Translations under genes and position numbers: made by a program
Notes under the pieces: generated by a model
Told to the model about the DNA's origin: nothing
Seen by the model: only the letters and a program-made list of their open reading frames with translations
Databases searched by the model: none
In this document: piece by piece, positions 36,967 through 46,388 of the stretch
Layout: every line of letters starts with the position of its first letter
Numbering within the stretch: position 1 is the stretch's first letter
From: Chryseobacterium sp.
GTDB lineage: Bacteria > Bacteroidota > Bacteroidia > Flavobacteriales > Weeksellaceae
Direction: 5' to 3'
Length of the DNA stretch: 64,000 bases
Assembly (NCBI GenBank): GCA_018260475.1
Contig: JAGLBA010000001.1
Span: forward strand, 124,001 to 188,000

Positions 36967-37734
36967 ATGCATAAACCGCTGATATTAGTGACCAATGATG
37001 ATGGAATTACCGCTCCGGGCATCCGCAATCTTGTAAATTTTATGAACGAAATCGGGGATGTCGTGGTGGTAGCACCCAACTCACCACAGAGCGGAAAGGG
37101 GCACGCCATCACGATAAATTCCACACTGACCTATGAGGAAATCCAGCTCGAGGGGCCGCAAACCGACTTCTCCCTGAGTGGTACGCCCGTGGATTGTGTA
37201 AAATTTGCCCTCGACAAAATCCTAACCCGCCGCCCAGATATTGTAGTTTCGGGGATCAACCATGGCGCTAATTCTTCCATCAATGTCATCTATTCCGGGA
37301 CGATGAGTGCCGCTGTGGAGGCAGGTGTAGAAGGTTTGCAAGCGATTGGGTTCTCTCTTTTAGATTTTTCCTGGGATGCAGATTTCTCACAAGCCAAAGA
37401 TTATATTCAGAAAATCGTGCGTAATGTTTTGGACAATCCATTGCCAAAAGGCGTTGTTTTAAATGTGAATATTCCAAAATTAAAAGCGGAAGAGATAAAA
37501 GGCATCAAAGTATGCCGACAAGCCAACGCAAAATGGGAAGAAAACTTTGACGAAAGAATTAATCCGCACGGGAAGAAATACTTTTGGCTCACAGGATATT
37601 TCAACAATATGGATCCCGGAGCAGATGCCGATGAAAACGCCCTCGCCGATGGTTATATTTCGGTAGTCCCGGTAAAATTCGATCTTACCGCCCACGAATA
37701 TATTACGGAATTGGAAAAAACAATGAATGCCTAA
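36967..37734 (+). CDS. surE: 5'/3'-nucleotidase SurE
   Basis: 255 aa. SurE dephosphorylates nucleoside monophosphates and helps stationary-phase survival. The metal-binding Asp11-Asp12 lie in VTNDDGITAPG; VVAPNSPQSGKGHAIT, SGTPVDCVKFAL, VSGINHGANSS and YSGTMSAAVEAG are all family signatures. Single gene, divergent from prc; no obvious terminator in the following 170-base gap, which holds nothing I can identify. Confidence 0.96.
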   Translation: MHKPLILVTNDDGITAPGIRNLVNFMNEIGDVVVVAPNSPQSGKGHAITINSTLTYEEIQLEGPQTDFSLSGTPVDCVKFALDKILTRRPDIVVSGINHGANSSINVIYSGTMSAAVEAGVEGLQAIGFSLLDFSWDADFSQAKDYIQKIVRNVLDNPLPKGVVLNVNIPKLKAEEIKGIKVCRQANAKWEENFDERINPHGKKYFWLTGYFNNMDPGADADENALADGYISVVPVKFDLTAHEYITELEKTMNA

Positions 37735-37907
37735 TATCTGCCTCCCCAATTTAAATAAATTCTATGCTATTTGCAACAAATCCTATTTGATCGGTGCGAC
37801 CAGCGAACCGTAATCGTCTGTTTGATAGGTATTAAACATTGAAATGTAAGACAAACTACTTATGTCGATGATTGATAAATAACATTGAAACTTTTCTAAA
37901 AATTTCA

Positions 37908-38651
37908 TTAGGTCAGCATTCCTCCACAAACATTCAGAACTTGCCCGGTAATGTAGGACGACATCTCGCTAGCGAAAAAAACACAAGCATTGGCAACATC
38001 TTCCGGCTGTCCTCCGCGTTTCAAAGGGATGCCATCTATCCATCCTTGTACTGTTTTTGCGTCCAAGGCGGCAGTCATTTCAGTTTCAATAAAACCTGGT
38101 GCAATCGCGTTGCAGCGGATATTTCGGGAACCTAACTCCAGCGCAACAGATTTTGTAAACCCAATCACACCGGCTTTGGAAGCTGCATAGTTGGCTTGTC
38201 CGGCATTGCCCTTCACGCCCACCACGGAGGTCATGTTGATAATTGATCCAGCTTTTGCCTTCATCATTGGCTTTATAACGGCTTTTGTCAAATTAAAAAC
38301 AGAATCCAAATTTACCTTTATAATTGTATCCCAATCTTCTTTGGACATGCGCAGCATAAGGTTGTCTTTGGTGATTCCGGCATTGTTCACGAGGATATCT
38401 ATTTTCCCAAAATCTGCCATCACATCATCCACTAGTTTTATCGCTGCATCATAATCAGAAGCATCGGATTGATAGCCTTTTACCTTCGTTATTTTGGAGA
38501 GTTCCTCTTCCAGCGCCTTTGCCTTGTCCACTGATCCTGCATAGGTGAAGGCGATTTCAGCACCTTCTTTAGCAAATATTTCGGCGATCCCTTTTCCAAT
38601 TCCTCGGGTTGCTCCTGTGATAATAGCCGTTTTTCCTTGTAATAGTTTCAT
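37908..38651 (-). CDS. fabG: 3-oxoacyl-ACP reductase FabG
   Basis: 247 aa SDR that reduces 3-oxoacyl-ACP in fatty-acid synthesis. TGATRGIGKGIAE binds NADP; NNAGITKDNLMLRM, the serine of NMTSVVGVKGNAGQ, YAASKAGVIGFTKS and NAIAPGFIETEMT are classic FabG motifs, and the C-terminal YITGQVLNVCGGM matches. Not linked to other fab genes here. Confidence 0.95.
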   Translation of the reverse strand: MKLLQGKTAIITGATRGIGKGIAEIFAKEGAEIAFTYAGSVDKAKALEEELSKITKVKGYQSDASDYDAAIKLVDDVMADFGKIDILVNNAGITKDNLMLRMSKEDWDTIIKVNLDSVFNLTKAVIKPMMKAKAGSIINMTSVVGVKGNAGQANYAASKAGVIGFTKSVALELGSRNIRCNAIAPGFIETEMTAALDAKTVQGWIDGIPLKRGGQPEDVANACVFFASEMSSYITGQVLNVCGGMLT

Positions 38652-38791
38652 GTATTTTTTTCTAATTCTTGTAAAATTTTTTTATTGAATCTGATCCTTA
38701 AGTAAGGGAAACTTTCTTTCATTGTTTTCCAAACTTTACTTTATATCTATAATTATTATGTGGTAAGAATAAAGCAATTTAAAAATAATAG

Positions 38792-39466
38792 TTAAACCGA
38801 ATTATTGATAATCAAGACGATTTCGCCTTTTAAAGTTTTGCTTTGTGAAAACTCAATGAGTTCGCCGATGCTTCCGCGCTTGGTTTCTTCAAATTTTTTG
38901 GAGATTTCCCGGCTCAAACTTACTTTTGTTTCTTTACCAAAAAATTCTTTGATCTGCTCCAAAGTGGTATTAATTTTATGAGGACTTTCATAAAGTACCA
39001 CCGTTCTTTTCTCCTCGGCAAGTTGTTTCAATTTGGTTTGCCTTCCTTTTTTTTGAGGTAAAAACCCGGCGAAAAGGAACTCGTTGTTTGGTAGTCCGGA
39101 AACCACCAGCGCCGGAATCAGCGCTGTAGCACCAGGCAGGCAGATCATTTCAATATCGGCATCGGCACCGGCTTTTGCTAAAAGGTAGCCGGGATCCGAT
39201 ATTCCTGGAGTTCCCGCATCTGTAATGAGTGCAATGTTTTGTCCGTTCTTTAGATCTTCAATTATTTTTTCGGTTGCATGATGTTCATTATGAAGATGAT
39301 ACGACCGTAGAGGTTTGGAAATTTCATAGTGCTTTAGCAAAACGCCGGAAGTCCGCGTGTCTTCACACAAGATATAATCCACTTCTTTCAACACTTTTAT
39401 CGCGCGGAAAGTCATATCCTCCAGGTTTCCCACCGGCGTGGGGACAAAGTACAGCATGCCCGACAT
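38792..39466 (-). CDS. rsmI: 16S rRNA 2'-O-ribose C1402 methyltransferase RsmI
   Basis: 224 aa, tetrapyrrole-methylase fold. RsmI methylates the ribose of C1402 in the decoding centre. LYFVPTPVGNLEDMTFRA, LCEDTRTSGVLL, ALITDAGTPGISDPGYLL and LPGATALIPALVVSGLP are diagnostic. It follows an acidic hypothetical gene directly (stop TAG, then ATG at 39466); an internal ATG at 39457 would give the more usual MLYFVPTPVGN start. Confidence 0.95.
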   Translation of the reverse strand: MSGMLYFVPTPVGNLEDMTFRAIKVLKEVDYILCEDTRTSGVLLKHYEISKPLRSYHLHNEHHATEKIIEDLKNGQNIALITDAGTPGISDPGYLLAKAGADADIEMICLPGATALIPALVVSGLPNNEFLFAGFLPQKKGRQTKLKQLAEEKRTVVLYESPHKINTTLEQIKEFFGKETKVSLSREISKKFEETKRGSIGELIEFSQSKTLKGEIVLIINNSV

Positions 39467-40546
39467 CTACAAAAATTTATTTTCTACCAAAGCCCAAAGT
39501 CGCTGCGCATACTCATCTACCTTGCCCCAACTTTTTTTGTAATAAATATCGCTGAGATATTCCTTGGCTTCATCCAAAGTATCAAAAGTATTTAGTACTC
39601 GAATGGCCTCATTCATCTCAGATTGGCTACCACCAAAAAGTTTTCGTGAAAAAGCAATTTTATCATTTAAATCCAGTTTGAAATCGGGTTTTGCTTTGGG
39701 TACCTCCATGTAATCCGTTGGCATATTGGATTTTCCGATTGAGGATACCGGTGTGGTAGGAATTTCTTCTTCCTCAAAAAGTGAAGGCACATTTTTATTA
39801 AGCCCTTTTATTTGCGCCAATCGGAATTTTTTCTCCTCTTGTACGCGCTGTTCTTCTTGTTGTTTTTCAGTTTCAGAGATTTCTTTTACCGTTATATCAT
39901 CGGCGTTTACTTCTTTATTTTCAACTAGTTGAACGCTTCTTTCATAAGCTTCCTCGCTAATTGGCGCTTCCGCAATCAATTCTTCCTCAAAAATCTCTTC
40001 TTGAAATGGTTCTAAATGTTCCCCTTCGGTTACTGGTATGTTTTCAACTGAATTTTCATTTAAAACATCGTCATGCTGAGTGAAATCTTGTAGAACTTCG
40101 TGGGCAATTGGGACATGTTCATCGGTAACTATTGCGGTTTCCGATTGATGAATGTCTTCAACCGAATTTTCATTTAAAACATCATTATTCTGGGAAGAAT
40201 CCTTTAAAACTTCGTCGGCTAATGGAAGATTTTTTTCTGAAACAATAGCATCTATATTTGTAGATTCTTCTTCACACCGGATATCACCAGTAAACGGAAT
40301 ATCAGAATCTTCTTTTATAGTTTTAAAATTTTCTTCCTCTACATCATCATGACTTATTAGCTCGGTTTCTTCTTGTAAAACAGGATTTTCCTTTAAAACT
40401 TTTAGGAAACCTATTTTTTGTGACAGCTCATAAATCACAGGGTGAATTTCCACCAAATCCTCGGCGGTATGGGACTGTTTAAGTTGATCGATTAGCGCTT
40501 GGCACTCGGACACGATTTTATCCTGTAAAGAGGTAAGGTGGTGCAT
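39467..40546 (-). CDS. Acidic protein with a tandem internal repeat
   Basis: 359 aa, strongly acidic. An N-terminal helical region (about 1-60) leads to a long Glu/Asp-rich, probably disordered middle containing two copies of a 38-residue unit (PLADEVLKD...DVLNENSVED and PIAHEVLQD...DVLNENSVEN, about residues 107-132 and 145-170), then a compact C-terminal domain (KPDFKLDLNDKIAFSRKLFGG to the end) with the sort of conservation expected of a folded unit. I do not recognise it. It is cotranscribed with rsmI, but a link is not implied. Confidence 0.78.
   Translation of the reverse strand: MHHLTSLQDKIVSECQALIDQLKQSHTAEDLVEIHPVIYELSQKIGFLKVLKENPVLQEETELISHDDVEEENFKTIKEDSDIPFTGDIRCEEESTNIDAIVSEKNLPLADEVLKDSSQNNDVLNENSVEDIHQSETAIVTDEHVPIAHEVLQDFTQHDDVLNENSVENIPVTEGEHLEPFQEEIFEEELIAEAPISEEAYERSVQLVENKEVNADDITVKEISETEKQQEEQRVQEEKKFRLAQIKGLNKNVPSLFEEEEIPTTPVSSIGKSNMPTDYMEVPKAKPDFKLDLNDKIAFSRKLFGGSQSEMNEAIRVLNTFDTLDEAKEYLSDIYYKKSWGKVDEYAQRLWALVENKFL
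40044..40218. repeat. Imperfect tandem duplication, 114-base period
   Basis: Two copies of a unit with the shared core GAATTTTCATTTAAAACATC, starting near 40044 and 40158, inside the acidic protein gene. The period is 38 codons, so the frame is kept. Confidence 0.7.
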
Positions 40547-40608
40547 GATAATAACCTATTAAATTTTCCTTAATTTTGAAGTTTCAATCTTTACCGGCTA
40601 ATTTACAA

Positions 40609-41205
40609 ATGTTTTTAGAAAATACAATCAATCACGCCAAACAAAGCGGCTGGATGGAGGTCATCTGCGGAAGTATGTTTTCCGGGAAGACCGAAGAACT
40701 CATCCGAAGGCTTCGCCGTGCCGAAATGGCGGGGCAAAGCGTCGAGATTTTTAAACCAAAACTCGACAACAGATATTCCGAAGACGAAGTGGTTTCTCAT
40801 AATCAAAACAGCATCCGAAGCACTGCGGTGTGCAGTCCGTCCGAGATTTTACTGCTGGGATCGTCTTGCGATGTGGTGGGGATAGACGAGGCTCAATTTT
40901 TCGACCAAAGCATTGTAGAAATTGCGAATCAACTCGCCAATACCGGAACCCGCGTAGTGATTGCCGGTCTGGATATGGACTTTATGGGGCGGCCTTTCGG
41001 GCCAATGCCTTTCCTCATGGCGACGGCAGAATATGTAACGAAAGTTCACGCCATTTGCAAACGCACCGGTAATCTCGCCAATTATTCCATGAGGATTTCC
41101 GATAACAAAGACCTCGTGCAACTCGGGGAAACCGATAGCTACGAAGCCGTAAGCCGTAAAGTTTTTGTAGAAGCCATGAATAGTAAAAATATTGAAAACC
41201 AATGA
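40609..41205 (+). CDS. tdk: Thymidine kinase
   Basis: About 198 aa, type II thymidine kinase of pyrimidine salvage. Walker A GSMFSGKTEEL (21-31), catalytic Glu94 in GIDEAQFF, and the GLDMDFMGRPFGPM loop are present. The structural zinc site is mostly missing: of the usual four cysteines only Cys150 remains (CKRT), and the second pair reads VSRKVF. The ATG at 40609 is chosen; an upstream TTG frame is less likely. Its TGA overlaps the murF-alr ATG. Confidence 0.94.
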   Translation: MFLENTINHAKQSGWMEVICGSMFSGKTEELIRRLRRAEMAGQSVEIFKPKLDNRYSEDEVVSHNQNSIRSTAVCSPSEILLLGSSCDVVGIDEAQFFDQSIVEIANQLANTGTRVVIAGLDMDFMGRPFGPMPFLMATAEYVTKVHAICKRTGNLANYSMRISDNKDLVQLGETDSYEAVSRKVFVEAMNSKNIENQ

Positions 41206-43643
41206 ATTACACGGCGGAAGAACTCGCACGCATCACCCAATCCACCTACATAGGCGATGGCGAAGCGTGCATCAAAAATATCGTTTTCGATAGCCGAAAT
41301 ATTTACTCGGCGACCGAAACGGCATTCATTGCCTTGAAAACTCCAAAAAATAATGGTGAAAAATACATAGAAAGTGCTATTGAGAAAGGCATCACCACCA
41401 TTATTTCCGAAAATAAGACCACGGAAAACTCCGCCATCACTTGGATCATTACCAAAGATAGTTTACAATTTCTACAAAACCTTGCGCAATATCATTTGGG
41501 CAAACACCATTTAAAAACCATAGGGATTACCGGAAGCAATGGAAAAACCATCGTGAAAGAATGGCTATACCAATGCCTTAGCGAAGATACGCCCACTGTG
41601 AAAAGTCCGAAAAGCTACAACTCCCAACTCGGGTTGCCGCTTTCACTTTTGAGGATTGAAAAAGAACACGAAATCGGGATTTTTGAAGTCGGTATCTCGT
41701 TACCCGGTGAAATGGAAAATCTTGAAGGCATTTTCCAACCGCAGATAGGTGTTTTTACACATCTTGGTTCCGCACATATCTCCAATTTTGAAAGTGATGA
41801 CCAACTTTTAACTGAAAAAATAAAGTTATTTCAGCATTCCGAAACTATTATTTTTAATGGAGATCATCCTTTGGTAAAGAATAAGATAAATAAAATCTAT
41901 CCTTATAAAAAACTAGTGTCATTTGGATTAAATAAAGACAATGATTTAAAAATAATTCACAATGAAAACGGCAAGGACATTATTGCGGAATATTTCGGGC
42001 AACCTGTGTCTTTTCCGGCCAATAACCGTAACGAAGCCACGCTAAATAATGCTCTCTGCATTATCGCTGTTTTAAAAGATATTGGTTATTCCAATGAAAA
42101 AATAGTGACGAAACTTAACACGCTCCGCTCCGTCGAAATGCGCTTGGAAAGTGTAAATGGCGCTAAAAATAATTTAATTATTAATGATTCATTTAACCTC
42201 GATATGGATTCTTTGGTCACGGCTTTCCAGTTTGTGAAAGAATATAATAAGCGACAAAAATCATTGGTTCTGACGGATTTTGCAGAAGGTATCAAAAACC
42301 CGGAAGGTTTTTACCAAAAAGTAGCGAAACTTACAAACGCTATGAATTTCCACAAAATTTTCTTGGTGGGCGAAGAGATTTCGGTTTATGAAAAATTGTT
42401 TAATGCTGAAACATACACCTTTTTTACAACTGAACAATTAATTGATAGCCAATCATTAAATCTTCTAGAAAATGAATTAATTTTGCTGAAAGGTGCGCGG
42501 AAATTTGAGATTGAAAAAGTAAAAGACCATCTGGAACTTCAAAAACACGACACTGTTTTGGAGGTCAATTTAAATGCGATTCTTCATAACATAAATGTCC
42601 ATAAATCCCTTTTGCCGCCTCAAACAAAAATGATGGCGATGGTAAAGGCGTATTCCTACGGTCTTGGCGGCTACGAAATTGCGGAGTTCCTGCAACACCA
42701 TCATATTGATTATCTGGGAGTTGCATATGTGGATGAAGGAATAGACCTTCGCAAAAACGGCATCACGGTTCCGATTATGGTGATGAATCCTGAGCAGCAT
42801 AGTTACAGCAGCATTATCGATTATAATTTGGAACCAGAAATTTATAGTTTTCGCGTGCTGGAACAATTTAGCAATGAGCTGACCCGAAAAGGAATCGATA
42901 CAAAGTATCCTGTACATATCAAGTTGGAATCGGGCATGCACCGGCTTGGCTATAAATCAAATGAAATCATTGAATTAGCATCCGCTATTAAAGCTAAAAA
43001 TCTCGAAGTAAAAAGTATTTTCAGCCATCTTTCCTCGGCGGACGATCCATTGGAACGAGAATTTACATTAAGCCAAATCGAAGATTTTAGAAAAAATTCT
43101 GACCTATTGATTTTAGAATTGGGCTATGCATCGCTTCGGCACATTTTAAACTCTTCGGGCATCTTGAATTACCCGGAAAATGCATTTGATATGGTGAGAA
43201 TTGGTATAGGAATGGCGGGAATTGCTTATAATCCTAAGATTGCCAAACTGTTACAAAGTGCGGTGAGTTTGAAGACCGTTGTATCTCAAATTTCTGAGGT
43301 TAAACATGGGGAATCAGTAGGTTACAACAGAAAATACCAACCCTACGAAAGCACAAGAATCGCAACCATTCCCGTGGGTTATGCCGATGGGATCCCGAGA
43401 CTTGTGGGCAACCAACGTGGTAAAGTTTCTATAAACGGCTCCTTAGTCCCTATTGTGGGTAATGTTTGTATGGATATGATGATGCTGGACATCGGCGATC
43501 TTCCGGTAAAGGAGGGTGACGAGGTGGTGATATTTAACGGAAATCCTTCCCTATCCAATTTTGCAGAATATTGTAAGACGATTCCTTATGAAGTTCTCAC
43601 CTCCATTTCTCGGCGGGTAAAACGAATTTATATCAAAAATTAA
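41202..43643 (+). CDS. Bifunctional MurF ligase / alanine racemase
   Basis: 813 aa fusion. The N-terminal about 440 residues are MurF, which adds D-Ala-D-Ala to the UDP-MurNAc-tripeptide: Mur ATP site GITGSNGKTIVKEW, FEVGISLPGEM, NNRNEATLNNALC. The C-terminal about 370 residues are a PLP alanine racemase: MAMVKAYSYGLGGYEIA holds the PLP lysine, with RLGYKSNEI, SHLSSADDP and GNVCMDMMMLDIG following. The fusion couples production of D-alanine to its use and is usual in Bacteroidota. Coupled to tdk by an ATGA overlap. Confidence 0.96.
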   Translation: MNYTAEELARITQSTYIGDGEACIKNIVFDSRNIYSATETAFIALKTPKNNGEKYIESAIEKGITTIISENKTTENSAITWIITKDSLQFLQNLAQYHLGKHHLKTIGITGSNGKTIVKEWLYQCLSEDTPTVKSPKSYNSQLGLPLSLLRIEKEHEIGIFEVGISLPGEMENLEGIFQPQIGVFTHLGSAHISNFESDDQLLTEKIKLFQHSETIIFNGDHPLVKNKINKIYPYKKLVSFGLNKDNDLKIIHNENGKDIIAEYFGQPVSFPANNRNEATLNNALCIIAVLKDIGYSNEKIVTKLNTLRSVEMRLESVNGAKNNLIINDSFNLDMDSLVTAFQFVKEYNKRQKSLVLTDFAEGIKNPEGFYQKVAKLTNAMNFHKIFLVGEEISVYEKLFNAETYTFFTTEQLIDSQSLNLLENELILLKGARKFEIEKVKDHLELQKHDTVLEVNLNAILHNINVHKSLLPPQTKMMAMVKAYSYGLGGYEIAEFLQHHHIDYLGVAYVDEGIDLRKNGITVPIMVMNPEQHSYSSIIDYNLEPEIYSFRVLEQFSNELTRKGIDTKYPVHIKLESGMHRLGYKSNEIIELASAIKAKNLEVKSIFSHLSSADDPLEREFTLSQIEDFRKNSDLLILELGYASLRHILNSSGILNYPENAFDMVRIGIGMAGIAYNPKIAKLLQSAVSLKTVVSQISEVKHGESVGYNRKYQPYESTRIATIPVGYADGIPRLVGNQRGKVSINGSLVPIVGNVCMDMMMLDIGDLPVKEGDEVVIFNGNPSLSNFAEYCKTIPYEVLTSISRRVKRIYIKN

Positions 43644-45803
43644 ATGAAAAATCTAATTACAGCGTTGCTGCTCTTTATCATAATTCAGGCGGGCGCACAG
43701 ATAAAAGAAGGACTTGTAATCCCCAAAAATCCGAAAATCGGGCTATCTCTTGCGGGCGGTGGCGCAAAAGGTTTTGCACATGTCGGCGTTTTAAAAGTAT
43801 TGGATTCTTTGGGAGTGAAGGTGGATTATATCTCCGGAACAAGCATGGGAGCCATTGTCGGTGGTTTATACGCAGCGGGCTACACGGGTAAGGATATTGA
43901 AAAAATCGTGATGGAAACCGATTTCTATACATTGATTGCCAACGAAAAAACGCGTCAGGAAACCACTTTTTTCAATAAATCCGTGGACAAATATTTGCTC
44001 ACGGTTCCCGTAAAGGATGGTAAAGTGAATGTTCTTCCAAAAGCCATATCTACAGGCCAGAAAAACATTTATATGTTGAAAGAACTCTTCAAACATGTGT
44101 CTAATGAGGAGGATTTTTCTAAACTGAAAATTCCCTTCATGTGTGTGGCGACCAATCTGGAAAGTGGCAAAATGGAACTTTTCGAGCGTGGTGATTTAGT
44201 AAAATCCATCATGGCAAGTTCGGCGTTTCCTTCCTTAATGGATCCCGTAAAAATTGGTGATTCGCTTTATATAGATGGCGCTATGACTGTAAATTATCCA
44301 TCAAAGCCATTAAAGGATAAGGGCATTGATATCGTTATCGGAGTAGATCTTAATCAAAATCTTAGCAAAAGGGAAGACTTACAGAGTGCAATAGCGATCC
44401 TAAACCAAGTCATAGATTTTGGCATCCATAAGGAAACAAAATACCAATACAAATTCACGGATATCAACATAAAACCCAATCTTACCGGCATGTCGGCCAC
44501 AAGTTACGGAGATAAACAACAAATCTTAAATGCTGGTTATTCTGAGGCGGAAAAATATGTAGCTATTCTTTCGCAACTCCCAAAACGCAAAGATGAATTG
44601 CTATCGTTGCCCATGAACACAGTGTATTCTAATGTTTACAAAATTGACGGCCTTATCCTCGAAAACAACAAGATTTTTGGGAAAAACTATGTCTTAGGAA
44701 AAATGGGGCTGAAACTTCCCTCTTTGCAGACTTACGGCTCGATTAATAAAATGATCGACAAATTATATTCTACCAATAACTATAACATCATCAATTACGA
44801 CATCATTCAGGATAATACCAGAAACATTTTGAAAGTCACAGTCACGGAAGATGACACGCGGTTTTTCCTGAAATTCGGTTTGCATTATGACGAAATATTC
44901 AAAACCGGGTTATTATTAAATGCCACCGCAAAGCGGCTTTTATTTAGAAATTCCACGATTTCTGTAGATGGCGTCATTGGAGACAAACCGCGATACTATG
45001 TGAATTATTTCATCGATAATGGCTATATCCCAGGCTTCGGAATCTACGCTTCGGGAATGTCTTTCAATCTGCGGGACATTAATTCCAATATATATGAAAG
45101 TTGGATTTGGTTGCGCAACGAGGCGTTTATACAGTCGGTTTGGCGCGAAAAATATGCGATTGGAGGAGGACTTAGTCACGATTATTTCAACTCAAAAGGT
45201 TATGATGGAAATTACCATCTTCCGAAGAATTTCATAAACCCATACGCATTTATAAAAACCGATTCTCAGGACGATAAAGGCTTCCCTACCCGCGGAATCT
45301 ATCTGAATGCCGAAGGTAAATTGATTGATGTATTTAATGCATCTAGCCAAGGCAAAACCTTCCAAGCAAAAGCAGATTTAAGGTTAAATTTTCCATTGGC
45401 AGATTTCCTGTCCTACCAACTGAAAGCCGTTGCGGGTCTTACTTTCGGACAAAATCTGGATACCTATTACAAGTATAGGATTGGTGGATTATTTGAGCAA
45501 AACCTCAATAATTTTCAGCGGTTCACAGGCCTCGAATTTGGTCAAATGGCAGCCAATAACCTCTTCTTAGTGTCGAACAATTTTCAATTCAGGTTTAACA
45601 AAAATTTCTTTGCGATTGCCAATGTAAGTATGGTAAAACTCTTCGATGATTTGAAGGTAAACGATCTCTTAAATCTTACTGAAGCTTCTGGCGGAATCAC
45701 GGCTGGATACAAGTCGCCATTTGGGCAAATCAAAGTGAATTACAGCCACGGAGTGAAGTCTCAGAAAGGTTATTTTAATGTCGTTCTCGGTCATTGGTTT
45801 TAA
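43644..45803 (+). CDS. Patatin-like phospholipase with outer-membrane barrel
   Basis: 719 aa, secreted (signal peptide to about residue 18, AGAQ). The patatin domain has the oxyanion motif GGGAKGFAHVGVL, nucleophile Ser67 in GTSMGAIVGG and the dyad aspartate Asp211 in DGAMTVNYP. A probable POTRA-like segment follows (about 330-400), then a beta-barrel region resembling the Omp85/BamA surface-antigen domain to the C-terminus (GYFNVVLGHWF, ending in an aromatic). This is the layout of type Vd-like PlpD proteins. It starts one base after the murF-alr stop. Confidence 0.9.
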   Translation: MKNLITALLLFIIIQAGAQIKEGLVIPKNPKIGLSLAGGGAKGFAHVGVLKVLDSLGVKVDYISGTSMGAIVGGLYAAGYTGKDIEKIVMETDFYTLIANEKTRQETTFFNKSVDKYLLTVPVKDGKVNVLPKAISTGQKNIYMLKELFKHVSNEEDFSKLKIPFMCVATNLESGKMELFERGDLVKSIMASSAFPSLMDPVKIGDSLYIDGAMTVNYPSKPLKDKGIDIVIGVDLNQNLSKREDLQSAIAILNQVIDFGIHKETKYQYKFTDINIKPNLTGMSATSYGDKQQILNAGYSEAEKYVAILSQLPKRKDELLSLPMNTVYSNVYKIDGLILENNKIFGKNYVLGKMGLKLPSLQTYGSINKMIDKLYSTNNYNIINYDIIQDNTRNILKVTVTEDDTRFFLKFGLHYDEIFKTGLLLNATAKRLLFRNSTISVDGVIGDKPRYYVNYFIDNGYIPGFGIYASGMSFNLRDINSNIYESWIWLRNEAFIQSVWREKYAIGGGLSHDYFNSKGYDGNYHLPKNFINPYAFIKTDSQDDKGFPTRGIYLNAEGKLIDVFNASSQGKTFQAKADLRLNFPLADFLSYQLKAVAGLTFGQNLDTYYKYRIGGLFEQNLNNFQRFTGLEFGQMAANNLFLVSNNFQFRFNKNFFAIANVSMVKLFDDLKVNDLLNLTEASGGITAGYKSPFGQIKVNYSHGVKSQKGYFNVVLGHWF

Positions 45804-45807
45804 AGAT

Positions 45808-46215
45808 ATGATACAATTTTTTTTCGAAAATATAGCACCGATAGAACTGGATTCCAAACTCAAACCTTGGTTAGAAAATCTAATAATTTCCGAAGGAAAA
45901 AAGCCCGGTGAAATCAATTATATCCTCTGCGATGATGCTCATCTTCTCGCGGTCAACCAGCAGTATCTCGACCACGATTATTACACAGACATCATTACTT
46001 TCGACTATGTGAAAGGCAATACCGTCTCGGGCGATATTTTCGTATCTTTGCAACGCGTAGCGGACAATGCAACGGCTCTTGGCAAGACTTTCGAAAACGA
46101 ACTTTTTCGCGTTCTTGCACACGGTATACTCCACCTTTGCGGCTACATGGACAAGACACTGGAGCAAGAACAGCAGATGCGTTCAAAAGAAGATTTTTAT
46201 TTAAATCTATTTTAG
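45808..46215 (+). CDS. ybeY: Endoribonuclease YbeY
   Basis: 135 aa. YbeY is a metal-dependent RNase for 16S rRNA 3' maturation and ribosome quality control. The zinc site is HGILHLCGYMD: His105, His109 and probably Asp115 as the third ligand, in place of the more usual His. YYTDIITFDY and SGDIFVSLQRV are typical. The ATG at 45808, four bases after the patatin stop, is preferred to the longer overlapping frame from 45778. Confidence 0.94.
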   Translation: MIQFFFENIAPIELDSKLKPWLENLIISEGKKPGEINYILCDDAHLLAVNQQYLDHDYYTDIITFDYVKGNTVSGDIFVSLQRVADNATALGKTFENELFRVLAHGILHLCGYMDKTLEQEQQMRSKEDFYLNLF

Positions 46216-46336
46216 GAGCTATTTCACGCTATCCACTGTATCTTTTTTGCGAGCGTTTCGCTGCCGCCCTTCGGTTGGCATCGCTCCGCCCACAAAAAAG
46301 GATGCCGTTCCTATCGTGGCTATTGCCAAGTAGATG
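46216..46336. repeat. Structured intergenic element (imperfect long hairpin)
   Basis: Between ybeY and the first parS site is a nested inverted-repeat element: CACG/CGTG (46225-46228 and 46315-46318), ATC-TTTTTTG with CAAAAAA-G-GAT (46240-46249 and 46293-46303), and CGAGCG with CGCTCCG (46250-46255 and 46282-46288). I cannot name its family; it could be an RNA structure, a terminator for ybeY or a dispersed repeat. Confidence 0.5.
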
Positions 46337-46348
46337 TATATAGAACCT

Positions 46349-46370
46349 AATTGTTTCACGTGAAACAATT
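46349..46370. promoter_or_regulatory. parS site 1 (ParB-binding palindrome)
   Basis: A perfect 22-bp palindrome whose core 46352-46367 is TGTTTCACGTGAAACA, the conserved bacterial parS sequence. It lies 19 bases upstream of the mnmG ATG. Confidence 0.92.
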
Positions 46371-46388
46371 CTTAATTTATAGAATATA

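Noticed and set aside
45778..45807. Upstream start for ybeY overlapping the patatin gene
   Set aside because: The extra N-terminal residues lie over the patatin stop region in another frame, and the ATG at 45808 gives the usual YbeY length and spacing.
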